DNA from: Pseudomonadota bacterium
Lineage (GTDB): Bacteria > Desulfobacterota > Anaeroferrophillalia > Anaeroferrophillales > Tharpellaceae
Reading direction: 5' to 3'
DNA: 13,442 nucleotides
Assembly: GCA_015486505.1 (NCBI GenBank)
Contig: WFRP01000342.1
Location: 1-13,442, forward strand
Below the pieces are notes generated by a model that saw nothing but the letters and a program-made list of their open reading frames with translations, was not told the DNA's origin and made no database searches. How positions within the stretch are numbered: the first letter of the stretch is position 1; each line of letters opens with the position of its first letter. Position numbers and translations under genes: made by a program. Below are positions 8,122 through 13,442 of this stretch, one piece after another.

Positions 8122-9204
8122 ATGCCGATAAATATACCACAGAGAAAAGCGGTTATTCAGGATATAAAAAGCCGGGGGGGAATGGTGGCGGCCGTTTTAC
8201 CGATTCACTATCCCCGGGCCCTGTTGCGGGCCTTTAATATCTTTCCGGTTGAAGTCTGGGGTCCGCCCCGGGTTGATGTCAGCCTCGGCGGGTCTCAGCT
8301 GCAGTCCTATGTCTGCGCGATTGTCCAGAACGCTCTTTCATTTATAAAGATGGGGGCCCTGGAGATCGCCGATCTGATCCTGATACCGCATACCTGTGAC
8401 TCGCTGCAGGGTTTGACTTCACTGCTGATTGATATGGTTAAACCGCCGTCACCGGTATTCCCGCTTTACCTGCCCCGGGGACGGCGTGAAGAAGATGTGA
8501 TTTTTCTGGCGGAGGAATTGCAGTCGCTTTATGCCGGTTTGGCCGAGTTGACTGGTCGTCGGCCCACTGATGCCGAGTTGCTGGCCGCGATTGCGCGGGA
8601 AGAGCTCTGTGACCAATTGTCGGGCCGCTTATATGAGCAGCGGCAGACTTTGGGTCTGGGTAATCTCGATTTTTATCGTCTGCTTCGTTCCCGTGAGTAT
8701 CTGCCTGCCGAGGAGTTTGCCGCTCTGGCTGAATCAGCTTTGGCGGTTGAAGCTGCGCCGCTGCCGGGAACGCCGCTGCTGCTTTCCGGGATTCTGCCGG
8801 AGCCGATGATGGTTCTGGACCTCATTGAAGAGATGAAAGGCCTGGTTGTCGCTGATGACTTTGCCGGCTGTGGTCGGCGCCTCTACCGGCCGGGTCTCAG
8901 CCCGGAGCCCTTCCGTCGGCTGGCAGAATCCCTGGTCGCCGCCCCGCCCGATCCTACCCGGGGCAATGCGATTGGCGACAGGGTGCAATTTCTTGTCGAG
9001 ATGGCCGCTAAAACTTATGCCCGGGGCGTGATTTTTTACGAGGTCAAATTTTGTGAGCCGGAGCTTTTTGATCTGCCCGAATTGCGCGCGGCCCTGAAAG
9101 AACGGGGGCTGGTATCGCTGCATATCGAAGTCGATATTAACAACCCTTTGCCGCAGCAGACAGCAACCCGGATTGGGGCTTTTCTGGAAATGTTGAATCA
9201 TTGA
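8122..9204 (+). CDS. 2-hydroxyacyl-CoA dehydratase / benzoyl-CoA reductase family, small subunit (HgdB/BcrC-like)
   Basis: A 360-residue protein taken from the ATG at 8122, preceded by AGGTGG at 8113-8118. A TTG at 8080 in the same frame would add 14 residues, but the sequence from MPINIPQ on already begins like the family, reaching the conserved IHYPRALLRAFNIFPVEVWGPP-type block within 50 residues. Conserved cysteines are C65 in the YVC segment, C92 in HTCDS, C250 in the AGCGRR segment and C311 in KFCEPELFDLP. The first, second and fourth fit the places where this family binds its [4Fe-4S] cluster. The family dehydrates (R)-2-hydroxyacyl-CoA or reduces aromatic acyl-CoA by radical chemistry in the cytoplasm, driven by an ATP-dependent activator. 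The large subunit and activator follow immediately. Length fits HgdB and BcrC. The substrate cannot be told from sequence. Confidence 0.85.
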   Translation: MPINIPQRKAVIQDIKSRGGMVAAVLPIHYPRALLRAFNIFPVEVWGPPRVDVSLGGSQLQSYVCAIVQNALSFIKMGALEIADLILIPHTCDSLQGLTSLLIDMVKPPSPVFPLYLPRGRREEDVIFLAEELQSLYAGLAELTGRRPTDAELLAAIAREELCDQLSGRLYEQRQTLGLGNLDFYRLLRSREYLPAEEFAALAESALAVEAAPLPGTPLLLSGILPEPMMVLDLIEEMKGLVVADDFAGCGRRLYRPGLSPEPFRRLAESLVAAPPDPTRGNAIGDRVQFLVEMAAKTYARGVIFYEVKFCEPELFDLPELRAALKERGLVSLHIEVDINNPLPQQTATRIGAFLEMLNH

Positions 9205-9251
9205 GCCTCGGACAGCCTCCTGGAGGTTCACGGCGGCACTTATATCTTATT

Positions 9252-10577
9252 ATGACGATAATTAATTCCCTGAAATATTACTGGAATGTCAAGCTTACCG
9301 GGCAGCCGTTTCTCGCCTGGCAGCGGCGGCAGGCGGAGAGCCACCCCAAAATCTCTGCCCGCTGGCGTTCTGATATTCTTTCTCCCCCTTTAAAAATCGC
9401 GGCCCGAACCAGGGAGCTGATTTCACGGCATTATCTGGAAGGCCGTTATGCCGCCGGCCATCGTCCGGTCGCCTGGGTAACTTCGGGCGCGCCGGTTGAG
9501 ATTTTGCAGGCTTTAGGGTTTTACATCCTCTATCCGGAAAATCACGGCGCTCTTTGCGGGGTGCGCGGGGCGGTGGTTGAGCTCTCCGGGGCCGCCGAGA
9601 ATGCCGGATATTCGACCGATATCTGTTCCTATGCCCGAACCGACATCGGTTCGGTGCTTTCCGGAAAAACTCCGGTCGGGCGTCTGCCGCCGCCCGATCT
9701 TCTTTTAGCCTGCACTAACATCTGCCAGACCGTACTGCATTGGTATCGGGTACTGGCGCGTCATTTTCAGGTGCCGCTGATTCTAATCGACACCCCTTTC
9801 GTTTATTCAAAACTGGCGGAACATTCCCTGGAGTATGTAAAAATTCAGCTCGAAAACTCTATTCCGGCAGCGGAGCGGGCGGCCGGACGTAAACTTGATT
9901 ATCGTCGGTTAAAAGAGATTGTTCAGCTGAGTAAAGATGCAACTGAACTTTGGCAGGAGATCATCAACCGGGGGCATCAGCGTCCGGCGCCGCTCTCGGT
10001 TTTTGATCAATTTATTCACATGGCCCCGATCGTTGAAATGCGGGGGCAAAAGGCTACCGTCGATTTTTATGCGGCCCTGCTTAAAGAGCTTGATGAAAAT
10101 ATCGCCAACGGGATCGGCGCGGTCCGGAATGAACGTAAACGGCTTTTATGGGACAATTTGCCGATCTGGTATCGGCTGCGTTATTTCGCCGAGTATCTCG
10201 GTGAGCACGGTATCTGTGTGGTGGCGTCAACTTATACTAATGCCTGGGGTGAACTCGCGCCTTTTATGAATACGCAAAAACCGCTGGCCGCAATTGCCAG
10301 GACCTATATCTCGCCGATTCTTAACCAGGGAACCGGATATAAACTGGCAACTATGCAGCGGATGGTGACCGAGTTTCAGTTGGATGGTATTATTTTGCAT
10401 TCAGATCGCTCCTGCAAACCTTACTCAATCGGTCAGATTGAGCAACGCAATCGACTGATTCAGGAATTTGACATCCCGGCCCTGCTTCTGGAGGCTGATC
10501 ACGACGATCCGAGAGCCTATGCCGAAGCTCAGGTGGCCTCCCGCCTGGCCGCCTTTGTTGAAATGCTTGATGATTAA
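9252..10577 (+). CDS. 2-hydroxyacyl-CoA dehydratase / benzoyl-CoA reductase family, large subunit (BcrB/HgdA-like)
   Basis: A 441-residue protein from the ATG at 9252. A TTG at 9201 overlapping the upstream stop is in frame and would add 17 residues. I prefer the ATG because the upstream stretch is Pro/Gly/Arg-rich and unlike the family, although the only purine-rich Shine-Dalgarno-like sequence (TGGAGG, 9221-9226) is about 25 bases away. Conserved features: YPENHGALCG (C102), DICSYAR (C125), CTNIC (C154, C158), the segment IDTPFVY, DRSCKPYS (C388), and a C-terminal LEADHDDPRAY block that ends in a FVEML motif. These are typical of the large subunit that binds a second [4Fe-4S] cluster and pairs with the small subunit encoded just upstream (47-base gap). 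Length is close to BcrB. It could equally serve a 2-hydroxyacyl-CoA substrate; the family call is much firmer than any substrate assignment. Confidence 0.85.
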   Translation: MTIINSLKYYWNVKLTGQPFLAWQRRQAESHPKISARWRSDILSPPLKIAARTRELISRHYLEGRYAAGHRPVAWVTSGAPVEILQALGFYILYPENHGALCGVRGAVVELSGAAENAGYSTDICSYARTDIGSVLSGKTPVGRLPPPDLLLACTNICQTVLHWYRVLARHFQVPLILIDTPFVYSKLAEHSLEYVKIQLENSIPAAERAAGRKLDYRRLKEIVQLSKDATELWQEIINRGHQRPAPLSVFDQFIHMAPIVEMRGQKATVDFYAALLKELDENIANGIGAVRNERKRLLWDNLPIWYRLRYFAEYLGEHGICVVASTYTNAWGELAPFMNTQKPLAAIARTYISPILNQGTGYKLATMQRMVTEFQLDGIILHSDRSCKPYSIGQIEQRNRLIQEFDIPALLLEADHDDPRAYAEAQVASRLAAFVEMLDD

Positions 10578-10584
10578 ACTATTT

Positions 10585-10589
10585 GGAGA
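10585..10589 (+). promoter_or_regulatory. Ribosome binding site of the activator gene
   Basis: GGAGA lies eight bases before the ATG at 10598. It decides for that ATG over the in-frame TTG at 10583, which itself sits at the edge of this site. Confidence 0.6.
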
Positions 10590-10597
10590 ATTATTTG

Positions 10598-11374
10598 ATG
10601 GAAATTGCTGCGTTAGGGATTGATGTCGGGTCAACTACAGTTAAAATGGTGGCGGTGAATCGGGCCGGGGCGCTGGTCTGGGATTATCTGGAGCCGGTGG
10701 CTCCGCGAGTCAGCCGGCAGGTGGATGATTTTCTCGCCAAATTAGGTGCCAAGATCGGTTCTTTGGCGGAAATTCCCCTGGTTGCCACCGGCTACGGCCG
10801 CAACCTGGTACAGCAGGCCCGACAGAGTAAAACCGAAATCAGCTGTCACGCGCACGGGGTTTTTCAGGAGCTGGGCCACGGCGGAACCCTGATCGATATC
10901 GGCGGCCAGGACAGCAAGGTGATTGTGATCGGGGCCCGGGGCCGGATCCTCGATTTTGCCATGAACGACAAGTGTGCGGCCGGTACCGGCCGTTTTCTCG
11001 AAAACAGTGCCGCCCGGATGCAGATTCCGGTGGCGGAGATGGGGGCCGTGGCGCTCACGGCAACCGAAGAATTTACCATCACCAGCACCTGTACGGTCTT
11101 TGCCGAATCGGAGATTATCTCCCTGTTGGCTCAGGGGGTGGCTGTCGAACCGATTTTAATGGGTCTGCATCGCGCTTTGGTAAAACGGGTTGCGGCTATG
11201 GTTCGCAGCGTCGGCCTGGTGCCGCCGCTGCTGCTCTCCGGCGGCGTTGTCAAAAATCCCGCCATCCGCAAAGTCATCGCCGATGAAACCGGCGAAGAGG
11301 TCTTCGTCCCGACCCACCCCCAACTCATGGGCGCCCTCGGCGCCGCCCTCTTCGCCCTGAAACTTGCCGATTAG
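10598..11374 (+). CDS. ATP-dependent activator of 2-hydroxyacyl-CoA dehydratase / benzoyl-CoA reductase (HgdC/BcrA/BcrD family, BadF/BadG ATPase)
   Basis: A 258-residue protein, close to the roughly 260 residues of HgdC. It has the ASKHA nucleotide-binding pattern: phosphate-1 loop GIDVGSTTVKMV near the N-terminus, ATGYGR, the phosphate-2 loop DIGGQDSKV, and the adenosine-binding LLSGGVVKNPAIRKV near the C-terminus. C126 in NDKCAAGTGRFLE and C165 in TSTCTVFAESE fall one residue from the Cys127/Cys166 known to hold the [4Fe-4S] cluster bridging the Acidaminococcus HgdC homodimer. It should hydrolyse ATP to transfer one low-potential electron to the dehydratase subunits encoded just upstream. 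Twenty bases separate it from the large-subunit gene, so the three genes form an operon. It ends the operon. A group II intron lies antisense starting about 14 bases beyond its stop. Confidence 0.92.
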   Translation: MEIAALGIDVGSTTVKMVAVNRAGALVWDYLEPVAPRVSRQVDDFLAKLGAKIGSLAEIPLVATGYGRNLVQQARQSKTEISCHAHGVFQELGHGGTLIDIGGQDSKVIVIGARGRILDFAMNDKCAAGTGRFLENSAARMQIPVAEMGAVALTATEEFTITSTCTVFAESEIISLLAQGVAVEPILMGLHRALVKRVAAMVRSVGLVPPLLLSGGVVKNPAIRKVIADETGEEVFVPTHPQLMGALGAALFALKLAD

Positions 11375-11388
11375 CTCTTGGCTCTTGG
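11375..11388 (+). repeat. Tandem CTCTTGG repeat between activator stop codon and intron end
   Basis: Two adjacent copies of CTCTTGG fill the 14 bases between the activator stop codon (11372-11374) and the inferred intron 3' end (11389). On the intron strand they are the first 14 bases of the 3' exon. Confidence 0.8.
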
Positions 11389-11391
11389 GTA

Positions 11392-11501
11392 GAGTAGAGA
11401 GCAGGCTTGTCCTGCTTTAGCCACGACCTATCTGTTTCCGCCTCTTTCGTCTGGCGGTGCCTCACTAGTCGCAACATAGCCGAGCTTACCTGCCCTCCCT
11501 C
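11392..11501 (-). ncRNA. Group II intron domain VI with branch-point adenosine and long loop insertion
   Basis: On the minus strand GAGGGAGGGCAGG (11501-11489) pairs with CCTGCTCTCTACTC (11405-11392) over 13 pairs, two of them G·U, leaving one unpaired A opposite T11395. That is the expected branch point. The stem encloses about 83 bases (11406-11488), far more than the usual few-base loop, with at least one internal hairpin (CCGCC/GGCGG, 11438-11442 with 11453-11457). Confidence 0.75.
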
Positions 11502-11504
11502 ATC

Positions 11505-11537
11505 AAACCGTGCATACGGTTTTCCCGTACACGGCTT
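11505..11537 (-). ncRNA. Group II intron domain V (catalytic hairpin)
   Basis: A 33-base hairpin on the minus strand: lower stem AAGCCGTG pairs with CACGGTTT (one G·U), a two-base bulge (TG) follows, upper stem TACGG pairs with CCGTA, and the cap is GAAAA. The AGC catalytic triad (11536-11534) is present. It begins 11 bases after the maturase stop and is joined to domain VI by three bases, as in other bacterial group II introns. Confidence 0.85.
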
Positions 11538-11548
11538 TCCGATGCTCT

Positions 11549-12886
11549 TCATTGTAAGGCATGCGTTTTACGCCACCCTGCAGTTGTTGGAAGTTTGAAA
11601 AGTCCATAGCCGTTATAGAGTTTAGAGGTCGGCAGACGATGGTAGGCTTGCGCCCGACTGTGTATCTTGAATCGCCGGCGTAAATGAGTACGCATTCTTT
11701 CTTCGACGTGCCATTTAACATCGCCAAAGACTTTGGTGCTGTTGCGGTAGTGAAAATAGCTGCTCCAGCCGCGTAAACTCATATTTACCTCTGCAACAAG
11801 ATCAGGCAAGGGTATCGGTGTTCGTTTTCGGTCAGTCAAGATTTTCATACGATCTTTGACACGTTTAACCGATTTCGCTGATGGCTCTACATGCGGATAA
11901 AGTTTACCACTGTTACGACTCCGGCGCAGACAAAAAGAAAACCCCAGAAAGTCAAAGCTCTCCTTATAGGCATTCACAATGCTGGTCTTGGTTTCGTTGA
12001 GTTGTAAATCCAGTAAATCCAACACATAACGCAATACCCTCATGGGTTGATTAATATCTCCAACACAGAGGATAACGAGATCATCAGCATAACGGACAAT
12101 CTCTGCTCCATACCTTTTTGCGAGATCATAACGTTCCCAAATTCTATCGAGCAGATGCAGGTACAGGTTCGCGAGAAGTGGTGAAATCACCCCTCCCTGC
12201 GGAGTACCAAGTCGATTGCCCTTGCCACCGCCTATCGTGCGCCGCTTACCATCTTCACCATCTTCTACGACTGCCGCTTTCAGCCACTGCTTAATTAACC
12301 ACAGTATGCCCCCATCACTTATACGCTCGGCAACAACTGCCAGCAGTTTCGCATGGGGAATCGTATCAAAATATTTGGACAAATCGGCATCGATCACTTG
12401 GCCATGTCGCCTGAGCAAACCTTCTGCTATCGCATCGGCTGCATCATGAGCTGAGCGTTTTGGTCGAAAGCCATAGGATGTATCACAAAAATCTGCCTCA
12501 AATATAGGTTCGATGATCAGCTTGGCCGCCATCTGTACTACTCGATCCCGGATGGTAGGAATACCAAGTGGTCTTTTGCTACCATCGGGTTTGGGAATCC
12601 ACACCCGGCGTACAGCTTGGGTGCAATAACTTTTACTTTCCAATTCGTCCTGCAATTTCTGCAGAAATTGTTCCTTTCCCGATCCGGCCTCTATGCTCGC
12701 AAAACTAACACCGTCAATACCCGGTGCTCCTTTATTTGAACGGACAAGGTGATAGGCATGATCCAGAATATCCATCCTGAAAACCTTGTCATAGAGAGCG
12801 TAAAAGCGAAAAGAAGGCTCTGACTTGGCCTTACAATACAGCTTCCTCTGAAGTGTCCTGATCTTCTCAGGAGTTGATAGTGTCAT
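11549..12886 (-). CDS. ltrA: Group II intron reverse transcriptase/maturase (LtrA-like), no endonuclease domain
   Basis: A 445-residue multifunctional intron protein. The RT domain spans about residues 50-325: an NKGAPGIDGVS block, KPDGSKRPLGIPTIRDRVVQ, YGFRPKRSAHDA, the DADLSKYFDTI strand with the first catalytic Asp, TPQGG (228-232) and the catalytic YADD box (266-269). The maturase (X/GIIM) domain follows, including LRGWSSYFHYRNS, and the protein ends in GYGLFKLPTTAGW. There is no HNH endonuclease after the maturase domain, so the intron probably primes reverse transcription without second-strand cleavage. The start ATG has GGAG seven bases upstream (12897-12894). The protein helps fold and splice its own intron RNA and reverse transcribes it into new DNA sites. 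All catalytic motifs look intact. Retron, DGR or Abi reverse transcriptases are excluded by the maturase domain and the flanking intron RNA. Confidence 0.95.
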   Translation of the reverse strand: MTLSTPEKIRTLQRKLYCKAKSEPSFRFYALYDKVFRMDILDHAYHLVRSNKGAPGIDGVSFASIEAGSGKEQFLQKLQDELESKSYCTQAVRRVWIPKPDGSKRPLGIPTIRDRVVQMAAKLIIEPIFEADFCDTSYGFRPKRSAHDAADAIAEGLLRRHGQVIDADLSKYFDTIPHAKLLAVVAERISDGGILWLIKQWLKAAVVEDGEDGKRRTIGGGKGNRLGTPQGGVISPLLANLYLHLLDRIWERYDLAKRYGAEIVRYADDLVILCVGDINQPMRVLRYVLDLLDLQLNETKTSIVNAYKESFDFLGFSFCLRRSRNSGKLYPHVEPSAKSVKRVKDRMKILTDRKRTPIPLPDLVAEVNMSLRGWSSYFHYRNSTKVFGDVKWHVEERMRTHLRRRFKIHSRAQAYHRLPTSKLYNGYGLFKLPTTAGWRKTHALQ

Positions 12887-12893
12887 TCACAAT

Positions 12894-12897
12894 CTCC
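12894..12897 (-). promoter_or_regulatory. Ribosome binding site of the maturase
   Basis: GGAG on the minus strand, seven bases before the ATG at 12886, supports this start for the intron-encoded protein. Confidence 0.6.
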
Positions 12898-13200
12898 ATG
12901 ATCCTCCACTCGTTGGTTGCATGAACAAAGTAGGGTCCCTTTCCTCAGGAAGAGTTTTGTTGTCTCTTTCCCTCAAACGGTACTATGAACCCCTCCGAAT
13001 CCCATTGCGGCCCGCTACATTTTCAGCTTGCACCTTATACGCAGCCGTTGGCAGCTCTGTACTGCCACCACATTGGGCCTCCCGCACTGCACTGTTCTTC
13101 TTCCGTTACATGCCATCCCTGCTACCCCGGAAGATCCACCGGTCGCTTCCGTTATCTTTTTCCGGTGACTTCGGCCTTCCCTATTAGTGCCTTACAGGTT

Positions 13201-13226
13201 ATTTTCTTGTTTTAAAACAAGAAAAT
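13201..13226. repeat. Perfect 26-base palindrome inside the intron RNA
   Basis: ATTTTCTTGTTTT is followed directly by its exact reverse complement, with no spacer. As RNA it can form a stem of about 11 pairs with a minimal loop; as DNA it could extrude a cruciform. It stands out as very AT-rich within a GC-rich structured stretch. Confidence 0.95.
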
Positions 13227-13442
13227 GTTCTGATAAGAGCACTTATTTGCGGGCCGCAAGGCCCTGTTTGGGTTGCGGGAGTTGTTCCCGCATTAGACCA
13301 CAAGGTCGGCATCTTCAATTAAGTAACGAGGCTACACATAGGTTCACTTTCGTTACGGCCTGCAACTTTGCCCGTAGGAAACTTACAACCCCCGGTTACC
13401 CGGACGCTGCTTCCCGGTACTAATGAGGTGTACGGACAACTC

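Larger units (their letters stand above)
11389..13442 (-). mobile_element. Group II intron with encoded maturase, 5' end beyond the window
   Basis: Read on the minus strand, the element ends at 11389 (…CTCTAC). Domain VI spans 11392-11501, domain V 11505-11537, and a domain IV maturase gene 11549-12886. At least 556 bases of structured RNA precede the maturase. The bulged branch-point adenosine (complement of T11395) is seven bases from the inferred 3' end, as expected. I found no acceptable GUGYG 5' end inside the window, so the 5' splice site and 5' exon lie to the right of 13442. The 3' exon starts at 11388 and runs into the 3' end of the activator gene in antisense. Three of its hallmarks (maturase, domain V, domain VI) are mutually consistent in order and spacing, so the element looks intact at this end. 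Confidence 0.88.
12887..13442 (-). ncRNA. Group II intron RNA, domains I (partial) to IV
   Basis: About 556 bases without a credible gene; short open frames here have no family features and overlap clear RNA structure. The stretch is upstream of the maturase on the minus strand and contains compact hairpins: GGGCC/GGCCC closing a four-base loop (13251-13264), TGCGGGA/TCCCGCA around five bases (13274-13292), and the palindrome at 13201-13226. The segment nearest the maturase (about 12890-13000) resembles the domain IV leader of bacterial introns, with a GGGACCCTACTTTGTTCATG stretch. I could not assign exon-binding sites by eye. Confidence 0.7.

Noticed and set aside
8734..9231. 165-residue open frame on the minus strand within the dehydratase small-subunit gene
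   Set aside because: It is a shadow of a gene with clear family motifs on the other strand, has no recognisable domain, and similar shadows occur elsewhere in GC-rich genes.
11549..12886. Reverse transcriptase as a retron, DGR or abortive-infection enzyme
   Set aside because: It has the maturase domain and is followed by a domain V and VI pair, which defines a group II intron protein.
13083..13087. GTGCG on the minus strand as the intron 5' end
   Set aside because: It lies only about 200 bases before the maturase, too short for domains I to III, and intron-like structure continues beyond it to the window edge.
12921..13423. Short open frames on the plus strand upstream of the maturase
   Set aside because: They overlap structured group II intron RNA in antisense, overlap each other and have low-complexity, unfamiliar sequences.
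1..13442. CRISPR arrays, tRNA or rRNA genes
   Set aside because: No regularly spaced repeats and no tRNA- or rRNA-like segments were seen on either strand.

Overview
The window looks like chromosomal DNA of a strictly anaerobic bacterium. The main clue is an oxygen-sensitive 2-hydroxyacyl-CoA dehydratase / benzoyl-CoA reductase type operon with its radical activator. The style and mixed base composition would suit a Desulfobacterota (deltaproteobacterial) or similar lineage, but that placement is inference only; no rRNA, tRNA or other phylogenetic marker is present.

Region 1 (1-8047, + strand) is a probable anti-phage or DNA-protection cassette. It opens inside a giant superfamily 2 helicase of the DUF1998 type, resembling DruE of Druantia, with at least 1955 residues visible and the N-terminus cut off by the window edge. 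Three bases after its stop codon comes a 724-residue UvrD/Rep-like superfamily 1 helicase that carries a RelE/ParE-like domain at its N-terminus. The tight spacing and strong ribosome binding site make these two helicases one transcriptional unit. More genes of the system may lie upstream of the window.

Region 2 (8122-11374, + strand) is a three-gene metabolic operon: a small and a large subunit of the 2-hydroxyacyl-CoA dehydratase / benzoyl-CoA reductase family, then the ASKHA-type ATPase activator with one [4Fe-4S] cluster per homodimer. The activator uses ATP to push a low-potential electron into the dehydratase iron-sulfur clusters. The order (small, large, ATPase) resembles bcrC-bcrB-bcrA, but only one ATPase gene is present. 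The substrate cannot be read from the window.

Region 3 (11389-13442, - strand) is a group II intron, cut at its 5' end by the window edge. It holds a 445-residue reverse transcriptase/maturase without an endonuclease domain, a clear domain V, and a domain VI whose 13-bp stem with bulged adenosine is interrupted by an unusually long loop of about 83 bases. The intron lies antisense to the dehydratase operon, about 14 bases past the activator stop codon. The roughly 550 bases upstream of the maturase are structured intron RNA (domains I to IV) and include a perfect 26-base palindrome.

The strongest candidates for something not fully described are the two-helicase cassette with its RelE-UvrD fusion and the intron's enlarged domain VI.
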